Assembly: GCA_028278025.1 (NCBI GenBank)
Contig: JANQFE010000046.1
Coordinates: 1 to 35,255, forward strand
Source: Thermodesulfobacteriota bacterium
GTDB taxonomy: Bacteria > Desulfobacterota > WTBG01 > CAIYCZ01 > CAIRTM01
Reading direction: 5' to 3'
DNA: 35,255 bases
The notes beneath the pieces were generated by a model. That model did no database searches. It was given only the letters and a program-made list of their open reading frames with translations, and was not told where the DNA came from. Position numbers and translations under genes: made by a program. Shown here one piece after another: positions 17,247 through 25,001 of the stretch (the first letter of the stretch is position 1; every line of letters begins with the position of its first letter).

Positions 17247-18647
17247 TCACGTTCTCTGTGAAAGGGGGAGCACTTCCAAATTAAACGCACCGGTATACAT
17301 CGCCCGTGGCCTGAATATGCGGTTATTCTGGAGATATTCATGCACGCGGGCTGTCCAGCCGGCAACCCGGCTTACTGCAAAAATCGGCGTAAACATCTCC
17401 GGCTGAATATCCAGTGCTCTGTATACAATTCCCGAGTAAAAGTCGACATTCGGAAATATAAGCTTTGTTTGCCCAAGCCGTGCAACAACCTCCTGTTCCA
17501 GCAGCCGCGCAACCGAAAAAAGTTTTTCAGCTGCGCTGTTCCCTCTAACCGCAATTTCTGCCAACGGCCCCAGTATGCGTGCACGAGGATCATAAGCCTT
17601 ATACACACGATGCCCAAATCCTACAATTTTCTCTTTCCGGGCCAATGTATTATCCAGAAAGGTTTTGACCCGTGACGGCTCACCGATCTCCTGCAACAAA
17701 CTTATAACCTGTTCATTGGCACCCCCGTGAAGGGGCCCGTTAAGCGCAGCAATGCCTGCGCCGACCGAGAAATAAATATCCGAAAGCGTTGAAGCTACCA
17801 CCATCGAAGCAAATGTGCTGGCATTCATACCGTGGTCGGCATGCAGAATCAGGGCTATATCCATGATACGCTCTTCAACTGCCGAAGGTCTGCGCCCGGT
17901 CATCATATAGATAAAATTTGCAGCATGACTAAGCTCCGGGTCCGGTTCAATAGGCACATGTCCCTGACGAACACGTGCTATGGCAGCCGTGACTGTGGCA
18001 ACTCCCGCAATAAGGCGATAGCATGCCTCCAGGTCATAGCCTGTCTCCTGCTGTTGTTTCGCCCTTGCCTTTCTACGCATTAGTGGCTGCCTAAATTCAT
18101 AGATTGCTGATTCCGCACCCCTTGGAGCAGTTTCCATAGGAATAGAGTCTTCATCAGATCCGATGGCCTCTGTCGGGCCACGCCGCCCTTCCTCCTGGTC
18201 CATAATGGTAAACTCCTGGCGCATCATATTGGTACCCAGGCGCAGTGCAGCCATAGCGTGCATATTCTCTACCGGAAATCCCATAAGCAGACGCAGGCTT
18301 TTGTTCAAAAGCCGGTATTGGGCAAGTTTCTTTTTATATTCTGAAAGCTCGGAGGCCCTAGGCAGTTTACCGTGCAGCAGCAGATAGGAAACCTCCTCAT
18401 AGCTGCAATAAGCGCACAAATCAAAAATATTATAGCCCCGGTAGATAAGCCAACCCTTGGTTCCGTTGACATAGCCGATTTTGGTCTCACTTGCAATTGC
18501 ACCCTCAAGTCCGGGGCCAACGGTACAGGTTATAGGCCAATCGATGGGCTTCGTAAAGTCTGGCTCGGGCTCATTATCTGTTTCCATCTGAGCTTTTTTA
18601 GCTGCCTCTATGATTAAGGAGTTGATTTTTTCAAGATCGGCCTGCAT
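17247..18647 (-). CDS. gltA: Citrate synthase
   Basis: The enzyme condenses acetyl-CoA and oxaloacetate. Family signatures are present in order: GTKGWLIYRGYNI near the N-terminus, ILHADHGMNASTFA, ALNGPLHGGANEQV (catalytic His), FGHRVYKAYDPRARIL (catalytic His and oxaloacetate-binding Arg), NVDFYSGIVYRAL (catalytic Asp) and RVAGWTARVHEYL. At 466 residues it is longer than the 370-430 usual; the excess is an insertion near residues 155-205 (EEGRRGPTEAIGSDEDSIPM and a basic stretch) and an N-terminal extension. 2-methylcitrate synthase activity cannot be excluded. GGAGG precedes the ATG. It is flanked by gaps on both sides and looks monocistronic. Confidence 0.93.
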   Translation of the reverse strand: MQADLEKINSLIIEAAKKAQMETDNEPEPDFTKPIDWPITCTVGPGLEGAIASETKIGYVNGTKGWLIYRGYNIFDLCAYCSYEEVSYLLLHGKLPRASELSEYKKKLAQYRLLNKSLRLLMGFPVENMHAMAALRLGTNMMRQEFTIMDQEEGRRGPTEAIGSDEDSIPMETAPRGAESAIYEFRQPLMRRKARAKQQQETGYDLEACYRLIAGVATVTAAIARVRQGHVPIEPDPELSHAANFIYMMTGRRPSAVEERIMDIALILHADHGMNASTFASMVVASTLSDIYFSVGAGIAALNGPLHGGANEQVISLLQEIGEPSRVKTFLDNTLARKEKIVGFGHRVYKAYDPRARILGPLAEIAVRGNSAAEKLFSVARLLEQEVVARLGQTKLIFPNVDFYSGIVYRALDIQPEMFTPIFAVSRVAGWTARVHEYLQNNRIFRPRAMYTGAFNLEVLPLSQRT

Positions 18648-18801
18648 GGCAACCTCCTCATTCTACGCTCAAAGACTATAATTTTAACCATCTGTTTTTT
18701 TATATATATGCAAAATAAAATTTTTCAAAAATATTTAAAATGTAATGAACTCCTTATGATTTATGTAATAATTTTACAGAATGAATATCAGGACCACACG
18801 T

Positions 18802-19107
18802 TTATACAGGATTGTTTGTAAGCAATGATTCAATGCATGCGAGAATCCGGATTACCTCATTTTCAGACACATCGGAGAACCAGAACTTCTGGGGATATAT
18901 AATGACGTTAGGCCCTTTGGCACACAGCCCCATACAGCCGCATTGAGAAACGCGCACTTTGCCGACCCAGCCCCGCTTTTCAACTTCTTTTTTTAATGCT
19001 TTTCGAACAGCCGGGCTTTTCCCATCAGCACAGGATTTTCTTTCACCTTTTCGATCATTTATACAGACAAAAACATGGCATACATAGGGGCTTGTGTTTT
19101 CTTCCAT
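18802..19107 (-). CDS. Thioredoxin-like 2Fe-2S ferredoxin
   Basis: The protein (about 101 residues) has the cysteine pattern of thioredoxin-fold 2Fe-2S ferredoxins: HVFVCINDR with a second Cys in KSCADG, then QCGCMGLCAKGP, ending with the IIYPQKFWFSDV strand typical of this family. Likely a soluble electron carrier in the cytosol; such domains also occur in NuoE and hydrogenase subunits. The ATG at 19107 has GGAGG twelve bases upstream; the frame stays open to 19149 but that extension overlaps the upstream ORF. It is the last gene of a unit with the elongation-factor-like gene. Confidence 0.85.
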   Translation of the reverse strand: MEENTSPYVCHVFVCINDRKGERKSCADGKSPAVRKALKKEVEKRGWVGKVRVSQCGCMGLCAKGPNVIIYPQKFWFSDVSENEVIRILACIESLLTNNPV

Positions 19108-19114
19108 AATTGCT

Positions 19115-19339
19115 TTATACCTCCGATTCTGGTAAGTTTCTTTTGTCAAGCCAAGCCGTTACAGCCGGTCCGGTCCCAACCGGCCAGGGTTTAATTTTTT
19201 CAGGATCTGCCAGTTTTATTTCCTCCAGCTCTGATCCAATGGGTACCTGTCCTTTGGCCCTTATATAAGGGGCCAGAATCAGCTGATTTCGTTCAAAAAA
19301 AGAGTATACCTTAGTCGACAACTTTAAAAACTTTGTCAT
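19115..19339 (-). CDS. Small hypothetical protein between EF-like gene and ferredoxin
   Basis: An open frame fills the gap between the EF-Tu domain 2-like gene (stop 19311) and the ferredoxin (start 19107). The predicted product (up to 74 residues) has a normal composition with FFERNQLILAPYIRAKGQVP and DPEKIKPWPVGTGPAVTAWL. The ATG at 19339 overlaps the upstream gene by 29 bp and has only a weak ribosome site; a start further inside is possible. I do not recognise it. Fit in the operon and close packing (7 bp before the ferredoxin ATG) are the main support. Confidence 0.45.
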   Translation of the reverse strand: MTKFLKLSTKVYSFFERNQLILAPYIRAKGQVPIGSELEEIKLADPEKIKPWPVGTGPAVTAWLDKRNLPESEV

Positions 19340-19568
19340 GCACCCGAACTTTTTCCGGCACCTTGATTCCCACAGCTTCACCCTTTGTAACTTTTTCCAC
19401 TTTATCATGTTCAACTTGCATTGATTCGATGGTCGTTGTAAAGTCGGTGGTGTGACCCGTAATATGGATAGTATCACCCACCAACAGTTCCCCTTCTGTT
19501 ATTTTGATTGCCGCAACACTGATTTTATCAAAAAAATGTTCGATAACCCCAATTTCTTTTTCACTCAT
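19311..19568 (-). CDS. Translation elongation factor-like protein (EF-Tu domain 2-like beta barrel)
   Basis: An 85-residue protein that is nearly all one beta barrel: IGVIEHFFDKISVAAIKI, then LLVGDTIHITGHTTDFTTTI, ESMQVEHDKVEKVTKGEAVG and a final basic strand. This is the layout of EF-Tu domain 2 (VGxVxxxx ... GDxI ... S(I/M)Q ... GxxVGI) without a GTPase domain. Similar stand-alone proteins occur in anaerobes, often near U32 peptidases, with unknown function. GGGGAGG lies seven bases before the ATG. It is the first gene of the unit leading to the 2Fe-2S ferredoxin. Confidence 0.85.
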   Translation of the reverse strand: MSEKEIGVIEHFFDKISVAAIKITEGELLVGDTIHITGHTTDFTTTIESMQVEHDKVEKVTKGEAVGIKVPEKVRVHDKVFKVVD

Positions 19569-19768
19569 ACCGCTACCTCCCCTTACTATGATTTTCTAAA
19601 GTTACTATTTATCCCCGCCACGCCATGCACATAACATTAAAAGGTATTCCGTGCAATTAAAATTTCTTGCACATATCACAATGTCGAATCAATATCTGTT
19701 TTATTTATGTTTACGTACTAAAAGATTATGAGAAGGTGCTTAATAAGCAAAAAGGAGATAATAACTCG

Positions 19769-19884
19769 CTAGTAGTAACCGACAACTAAAACTGTGGAGT
19801 CGGAGGTTGGGCTCGCACCTGTTTGGGCAGCAAGAGCGGTGCGAGTCCAGCTTACACCCAATGTTAATTGTCCTCATGTACTAG
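19769..19884. repeat. MITE-like inverted-repeat element, family C copy 2
   Basis: Shorter relative of 12462-12647, bounded by CTAGT and ACTAG. GGGCTCGCACC (19809-19819) faces GGTGCGAGTCC (19838-19848). Where copy 1 has an A:T pair in the stem this copy has T:A, a compensatory change. The right end supplies the stop codon of the neighbouring foldase gene. Copy 1 has about 70 bp more in its loop. Confidence 0.8.
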
Positions 19885-20801
19885 TGCGGACTTGCTGGAG
19901 CACTGCTTTGTACGGGTTGAGCAGTAAAATGATATGGTTTCAAAAGTGCTTTGTTGATGGTAATGTTCACCCCCTGTCTGAGTTCCTGTCTGATGTTTTC
20001 CATCAGATTATGTCGCTTCCGGTATGTAAGTCTGGCTCTTATACCTTTGCTGACTTCATCTAATGCTCTTTGCCTGGCAGGAAACTTTTCCTCAACACGA
20101 ACAAGGCAAAAACCGGTCTTCACAGTAAGAATATCACTAACTTCTCCATTGTTAAGATCAAAGACAGCTTGCTCCATCTGCGAGCCGCTATCCTTGCGAT
20201 GCTGCCAGAGTGAATCAAATTTTCGTTTAAACTGTGGTTTTTGTTCAATAAGCTCCTCGATGCTCAGGCCCTTTTGAAGTTCCTGCCTAGCAGCTTCGGC
20301 AAGCTGTTTGTCTTCAAAACAGATGCGTTTAATTTTTGCACGCTCCGGAATGATAAATTCATCCTTACTACTTTTATAATAATCGCTGATTTCTTCGTCG
20401 GTAATACTTTTTATTTCCTTCTGTCTGAATGACATATACGCATTACTTAAAATCTGATCCCGCTTGAAGGTTTCATTATCGCCCAGTATTTCTAATTGAG
20501 TTTTGATATCAGGCGACCGGTCTATGCCTGCCTTGACAGCTGCTTGTGCCGTCAGCCGCCAGTCGACCATATTGTGCAGGAATTGAGTAAGCGTCTGCTC
20601 GGATTGATATTCACCGCGCTCCCGGGCCGGAAGAACTTTTAAAGCATTTCTCATATCAAACATGGTGATTACTTCATCGCCTGCCGTTGCAACAACACCA
20701 GCTTGCTGCTCTTTCTTCTGGCCACACGCATATGACAAAAGAACAAGAATACAAAGTGATGATATGAGTAATATGTTTACATTCCAAATATTTTTCTGCA
20801 A
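19881..20801 (-). CDS. SurA/PrsA-like parvulin-type foldase lipoprotein (cassette 1)
   Basis: Start is placed at a TTG (20801) because GGAG lies seven bases upstream; the frame is open to 20849. A hydrophobic signal ends SYAC, so the protein is probably a lipoprotein. Residues following resemble the SurA N-terminal chaperone domain (VVATAGDEVITMFDMRNAL ... FLHNMVDWRLTAQAAVKAGI), then a shrunken parvulin-like part (SDILTVKTGFCLVRVEEKFP) that lacks the usual GGxLGW segment; isomerase activity is doubtful. It follows the kelch cytochrome and is paralogous to 29523-30395 (shared WRLT/WKLL and KTGxxLxRVEEK segments), suggesting a folding factor for that cytochrome. The stop codon lies inside the family C repeat, so the C-terminus may have been changed by the insertion. 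Confidence 0.78.
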   Translation of the reverse strand: MQKNIWNVNILLISSLCILVLLSYACGQKKEQQAGVVATAGDEVITMFDMRNALKVLPARERGEYQSEQTLTQFLHNMVDWRLTAQAAVKAGIDRSPDIKTQLEILGDNETFKRDQILSNAYMSFRQKEIKSITDEEISDYYKSSKDEFIIPERAKIKRICFEDKQLAEAARQELQKGLSIEELIEQKPQFKRKFDSLWQHRKDSGSQMEQAVFDLNNGEVSDILTVKTGFCLVRVEEKFPARQRALDEVSKGIRARLTYRKRHNLMENIRQELRQGVNITINKALLKPYHFTAQPVQSSAPASPH

Positions 20802-20885
20802 TTTACTTCTCCATTCTATTATAGGAGTCCATTTGCTTACAACCTGCAAAAATCATTATCATGTTTGGTCTGAACTGACAACTCG

Positions 20886-20927
20886 AAAAAAGCGGGGACC
20901 GACTGAAAACATTTTCAGTCAATCCCC
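20886..20927 (-). terminator. Terminator-like hairpin between cytochrome 1 and foldase 1
   Basis: GGGGA (20894-20898) pairs with TCCCC (20923-20927) and GACTGAAAA (20901-20909) with TTTTCAGTC (20912-20920). Read on the minus strand, a T-run (20886-20891) follows the stem. It lies between the two genes of a presumed operon, so it should reduce foldase expression relative to the cytochrome. The paralogous junction has the same arrangement. Confidence 0.8.
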
Positions 20928-20969
20928 TTTTGCAACAATACAGTATTATTTTCAGCAATAGTTCATATA

Positions 20970-23444
20970 TCAGTTATTAACCGCGCCTTCTTCGATCCAG
21001 ATTTTCAGCTTCTCTCTGACATGCTCCTGCAAGCGCTCGCCACCCAGAGCTGTGGGATGGAGGTCTCCGCAGGGTGCCGGACCGGTTCTGGTAAAGATAG
21101 AACTGGCAAACGGATCTCCGGGGATAACTACCGGAACCGTACCGCCATAGGCCCCTGCCATAACACCGTCATAGCTGGTCAGATTAAGATCGGCCAGCGG
21201 AGAACCGAATGCCGGGTTAAAGTGACACCATCCACAAAATGGTCCAAATGTCCGGAGCAGGTCACAGTTAAATGATGCCTTGACACCCTCGGGATATTCC
21301 ACATGTACCGCAACGCCGGCTTGACTGACCAGTCCGTCATTATCAATAGCGGTCAACACTGCGGTGTAGTCACCAGGGCAGAAATAGGTATGAGTCGGAT
21401 TCAGGTCAGTGCTTCGGCCGGTATCATCAAAATCCCAAAAAAGCACATCGACCGTACCGTCGGGGTCAACAGCCGTCCCGGTAAAGTTAACCGTATGAGG
21501 ATACACACCAACATCAATGTCTACCGATGCAGTCACCACGGGCGGTAGTGAATTGCCCAGAATCTGATCAAGGGATGCAGCCAGCAGATCAGCAACTGCA
21601 AAAACATCATCCTGAGCATCACAATCGACAATCCAGTCATCAGATGGGTCACCACCGGAGCAGCCGTCAATGCGGACTATGACCTTGTTATCCAGTTTGT
21701 CTTTTGCTTTTTGGTATTTTTCATCCTTAAGCTTATCTTTAACCGCCTGGACTTTCTCTTTCAGCTTCGACTTGTGTTCTTTTTTGTCAAAAGCATCCTT
21801 GGGAATATCCCCGATCAGTTTCTTCAAACCCTTAGCCTGAGCAACAACATCAGGCGTATAGATTTCGGCTACATCAACAATACCTTTGATGCTGAAACCA
21901 CCGGCAAGCACGGCCCTGCCGTCCTTGAGCAGGTCGCTGTTACCGCCGGTATTGGGATACTGGGTTGCACCGGCCAGCACAAAATCATCTTTATTGGGTC
22001 TGTACAGGGTGGTATCCGGCAGTACGTCAAGTTGCTCGTTGCCGCCCAGCGGCAGAAGTACGGTACCATCAAGTAGTGTGACTGCAAAAATGTCGACTTT
22101 GCCGTGAACCGGTTTCTCGGCTGTCGGTGTAAAAGAAACTGTACTGCTTGCAGCATCGTAGGCCAGCACCTCGGAGGCATTGGTCACATCTCCGCCATCC
22201 CAGGCAAACGCCAGCAGTACTTTATCACCTTTGATCTGGGAAACACCCACGGTCATCCGCTTGGAGATCATATCGCCTGCCGGAGTAATTGAGTTGTCGG
22301 CCGGATTAAAAATATCCACTGACTGGGCCGGGTTTGAGAGCCCGGGACCCTGTCCCCCGCCGATTATCAACACCTTGCCGTCAGACATTTTCTCCATGTT
22401 GTGGAACTGCCGAACATCCGACATTGTTTCCGTCGCCAGCTCAAAAGTGTCATTAACCGGATCATAGATCTCAATACTGTCCATGGCCATGGTCAACCCG
22501 GTCGATGAGCTGTCACCGCCGCCTGTAACAAGCACTCTGCCGTCATCCAGCAGAATCGCCCGGTGGCTTCTGCGAGGTATGTTCAGAGTACCGGCAGTAG
22601 GAGTAAATGTGTCGGTCACCGGATCATAGATCTCAGCAGTGTCAAGTGGTATGCCGGAAGCATTCGTGCTTCTGCCGCCAATAATGATGATTCTACCGTC
22701 CTGCAGCGGTGTCAGGGTATGGCTGGTCCTGGCGACACTCATGGAATTTGATGTCGGCGTAAAAATACGTGTTTTTGGATCAAGTATCTCAGCCGTGTTT
22801 ACCGGGCTAAAAAATGGCGGCGCCAGTCCGCCGGTAATCAAAAACCGGCCGTCTTCCAGGGTCTCGGTCTCAATAACAAACCGGCCGGTCGTCATTAATC
22901 CGGTCACACTCAATGCACCTCGGTCACAACCCAGGTCATATTTCTTTTTATTCTCTTTCCCTGTATGACAGGTCTTGCATTGCGGATCAACATTCGGGGC
23001 ATCTGCAGCATGACAGCCTTCACAGTCAATAGCTTTGTTTTCCGGTCCGGGGTGGTCATACACGTGACAGTCAGTGCATAATTCGCAGTCTTCAGGTGGA
23101 CCAGGCGGATCGCGGAAGGAAATCGAGGGATGTACAAATGGCGGATCACCGACAGGATCATGGCAATCCTGGCAAACAATGTTGACCCGGGGTGTTTCAG
23201 TTGGCGGATGCCGGTGACAGCCCAGACAGCCTTCAATTTCCGGACCGACAGGAAAGGGGTGATTTTGATAATCATGACAGGTATTGCAGTCATGCGCAAT
23301 CAGGATATGTCCGCCATGACATTCATAGCAGGCTTCCGGGGCTCTGCAATCACCGGCACCGGGTGGAACAAGCCGCGCAAATGCAAACGTGCACAGGAAC
23401 AGGGTCAGGGCAACAGCGAGGGATAGATACAGAGTTTTTTTCAT
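20970..23444 (-). CDS. Exported multihaem cytochrome c with kelch propeller and PKD domain (cassette 1)
   Basis: An 824-residue protein with a Sec signal peptide (1-23, ending AFA). Seven CxxCH haem motifs lie between residues about 39 and 170 (CYECH first), followed by a kelch/galactose-oxidase-like propeller of six or so blades (repeating DGRxLxxGG and TAEIYDPxTDTF; about 170-555), a lysine-rich module ending DGCSGGDPSDDWIVDC, a PKD domain (WDFDDTGRST, TYFCPGDYTAVLTAIDNDG) and a final single-haem domain with CGWCH, LTSYDGVMAG and VVIPGDPFASS. Periplasmic or extracellular electron transfer is the likely role; the propeller may bind a partner. Start fixed by AAAGGAG nine bases before ATG. Upstream regulators 24348-26791 are the likely controllers. 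Paralogue at 30523-32811. Confidence 0.88.
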   Translation of the reverse strand: MKKTLYLSLAVALTLFLCTFAFARLVPPGAGDCRAPEACYECHGGHILIAHDCNTCHDYQNHPFPVGPEIEGCLGCHRHPPTETPRVNIVCQDCHDPVGDPPFVHPSISFRDPPGPPEDCELCTDCHVYDHPGPENKAIDCEGCHAADAPNVDPQCKTCHTGKENKKKYDLGCDRGALSVTGLMTTGRFVIETETLEDGRFLITGGLAPPFFSPVNTAEILDPKTRIFTPTSNSMSVARTSHTLTPLQDGRIIIIGGRSTNASGIPLDTAEIYDPVTDTFTPTAGTLNIPRRSHRAILLDDGRVLVTGGGDSSSTGLTMAMDSIEIYDPVNDTFELATETMSDVRQFHNMEKMSDGKVLIIGGGQGPGLSNPAQSVDIFNPADNSITPAGDMISKRMTVGVSQIKGDKVLLAFAWDGGDVTNASEVLAYDAASSTVSFTPTAEKPVHGKVDIFAVTLLDGTVLLPLGGNEQLDVLPDTTLYRPNKDDFVLAGATQYPNTGGNSDLLKDGRAVLAGGFSIKGIVDVAEIYTPDVVAQAKGLKKLIGDIPKDAFDKKEHKSKLKEKVQAVKDKLKDEKYQKAKDKLDNKVIVRIDGCSGGDPSDDWIVDCDAQDDVFAVADLLAASLDQILGNSLPPVVTASVDIDVGVYPHTVNFTGTAVDPDGTVDVLFWDFDDTGRSTDLNPTHTYFCPGDYTAVLTAIDNDGLVSQAGVAVHVEYPEGVKASFNCDLLRTFGPFCGWCHFNPAFGSPLADLNLTSYDGVMAGAYGGTVPVVIPGDPFASSIFTRTGPAPCGDLHPTALGGERLQEHVREKLKIWIEEGAVNN

Positions 23445-23505
23445 CTGTTCTTCTCCTTTCTGTTTTGATGGTTTATTGCTTATTTCCTTTTTTATTGCTT
23501 TAGAT

Positions 23506-23523
23506 AAATTACTGCAGTAATTT
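23506..23523. promoter_or_regulatory. 18-bp perfect palindrome upstream of cytochrome 1
   Basis: AAATTACTGCAGTAATTT is fully self-complementary and lies 62 bp before the cytochrome 1 ATG. It could be an operator for a dimeric regulator such as the NarL-type protein encoded at 24348-25001 (inference). Confidence 0.4.
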
Positions 23524-23631
23524 TTGCTGCTCACCTCCTCCCGTTTAAAATGTGTTATTGTTTCAGCACCTCCTTTCATCTTTTATGATGTCATTACTGT
23601 GCAAAAAATCATTGAGCTGCAAGAATCCATA

Positions 23632-23649
23632 AGCATTTTTTCTAATGCT
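23632..23649. promoter_or_regulatory. Inverted repeat AGCATT-N6-AATGCT upstream of cytochrome 1
   Basis: Six-base arms separated by six bases, about 190 bp before the cytochrome 1 start. It might be a regulator site or chance in an AT-rich region. Confidence 0.25.
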
Positions 23650-23778
23650 AATGTGTACATGCACTCATCATAGTAAAGACTTCTTTGAAATTTTTATTTA
23701 TGAATAGAACTAGCTCACATTATTCGTCAGCATGGAGTGAACGTACTATCCCCTGGTGTTTACTACAAAAAATCCTTC

Positions 23779-23907
23779 CGGCACACCTGCAGCCTCGGGT
23801 TGGGTTGCAAAGACGGTGCGAGCGATATCTGGTAATCACGAAAGCAGCCGTTTTTCAGCCTGAAGCACGCAGCCCGGCCGCTAATAGTAATGAATAATGC
23901 GGGCTAG
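23779..23907. repeat. Hairpin-rich intergenic repeat, family B copy 2
   Basis: Same element as 1-158 with internal deletions that remove both arms of the long stem, leaving GCAGCCTCGGG facing CCCGGC. Between the copies, stretches such as GGTGCGAGCGAT, TCTGGTAATCA and GCCTGAAGCACGCAG are identical or nearly so. It lies in the 900-bp gap between regulator 1 and cytochrome 1. Confidence 0.75.
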
Positions 23908-23934
23908 GAATAAGAATGTTCTACAAAGACGTAC

Positions 23935-24110
23935 AATTGAACTACCACCAGCTACAAGCTGGTGGATTGGTTCCCGACTAACGTCGGCTAAAGAAAAAAC
24001 AACATACCTCTGAAATTCTCACGAGGGGTATATTTTTTCATAGCACCGTCGGTGCTTACTCAAGTCTTCCCCTACAGGCGAGGGTTTTTCTCCCCGAGTG
24101 AGACAATAAA
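23935..24110. repeat. Hairpin element, family A copy 1 (possible IS200/IS605-derived non-autonomous element)
   Basis: The stretch 23935-24074 matches 35113-35255 in the same orientation. It holds three hairpins: CCACCAGCT-ACA-AGCTGGTGG (23945-23965), CCGAC-TAAC-GTCGG (23974-23987) and AGCACC-GTC-GGTGCT (24042-24056). Loops differ between copies while stems are kept. Subterminal hairpins without inverted ends recall IS200/IS605-type palindrome-associated elements; that link is inference. No transposase is present. Confidence 0.75.
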
Positions 24111-24347
24111 ATTCTTCCCCGTAATGTAGCATATAGTAATAAAAAATTATTTTTATTACTATATTATATAAATTAATTTTATATAATAAAAAAAACAACC
24201 TGCTGTTTCAATATACATAAAACCAAAAATCAGCCCAAAAAACAATAAGAATTTTTCTGATTTGTTGCTTCAAAATTTCTTATTTTACACTGATATAAAC
24301 CGGTAAGAATTAACTGCGGGATATTCTTATGTTTCTAAGAAAAATTG
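24111..24347. other. AT-rich tract downstream of regulator 1
   Basis: Long runs of A and T (24130-24200) followed by a stretch (about 24220-24290) that resembles the segment downstream of the paralogous regulator (about 32990-33070): both contain ATAAAACCAAAAA and then ACAATA within 30 bp. It may hold the ancestral cytochrome promoter, now separated from cytochrome 1 by two repeats. No ORF. Confidence 0.35.
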
Positions 24348-25001
24348 TCAGTTTTTTAAAGAGGTTAAGCCTTCCCGAATGGCATATTTGGTAAGATTTG
24401 CTATATTGTGAATATCCAGTTTTTCCATTATCTGTTTACGGTGAACATGTACGGTCTTTTCACTGATATAAAGCTGATAGGCAATCTCTTTTACGGTCTT
24501 GCCCTCACTGAGAAGCTGTAAAACTTCGCGCTCCCTGGGTGTCAGTATTTTTCTGTAAGGGGTAGTGGATTCTTGAGCCTGGTGTAGGGACTCTTCTATA
24601 ACTATATCTGATATCTCCGGGCTTACATATTTTTTGTTTGCATATGCAATGCGGATGGCGTTAATCAACTCATCCAGCGAACAACTCTTTGTCAGGTAGC
24701 CTGAAGCCCCAACACTAAAAACTCCCGTTACATACTGTCTGTCTGAATGCATTGAGAGGATAATGACCTTCAGTTCCGGATACTGAGAAAGCATTTGCCG
24801 GGTAGCCTCTATACCGTTTAATTCAGGCATGACAATATCCATCACGACAACATCTGCTTTGACCGTTTGCAGTGCTTTGATTGCACTTCTGCCGTCTTCA
24901 GCGACACCAACCACCTCGAGATCAGGCTGATTGTTCAGCAGTGGAGCAAGTGAATCCGTCACTATTTGATGATCATCGACAAGAAATAGTTTAATACTCA
25001 T
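24348..25001 (-). CDS. NarL/FixJ-type response regulator (cassette 1)
   Basis: A 217-residue regulator with an N-terminal receiver (acidic pair VDDHQ at 9-11, phosphoacceptor in VVVMDIVMPELNG near residue 55, conserved Lys in GYLTKSC) and a C-terminal LuxR helix-turn-helix (TPREREVLQLLSEGKTVKEI ... ISEKTVHVHRKQIMEKL). Its ATG overlaps the stop of the kinase gene (ATGA), so translation is coupled and the kinase is the clear partner. It is about 60 percent alike by eye to the regulator at 33144-33794. Likely target is the cytochrome downstream. No terminator is seen after the stop. Confidence 0.95.
   Translation of the reverse strand: MSIKLFLVDDHQIVTDSLAPLLNNQPDLEVVGVAEDGRSAIKALQTVKADVVVMDIVMPELNGIEATRQMLSQYPELKVIILSMHSDRQYVTGVFSVGASGYLTKSCSLDELINAIRIAYANKKYVSPEISDIVIEESLHQAQESTTPYRKILTPREREVLQLLSEGKTVKEIAYQLYISEKTVHVHRKQIMEKLDIHNIANLTKYAIREGLTSLKN

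Noticed and set aside
23445..23579. 45-codon N-terminal extension of cytochrome 1 starting at 23579
   Set aside because: The ATG at 23444 has a good ribosome site and is followed directly by a complete signal peptide, which an extension would bury.
23987..24040. 17-codon mini-ORF (minus strand) kept in both family A repeat copies with one synonymous difference
   Set aside because: Too short to judge; identity may simply reflect recent copying of the element.
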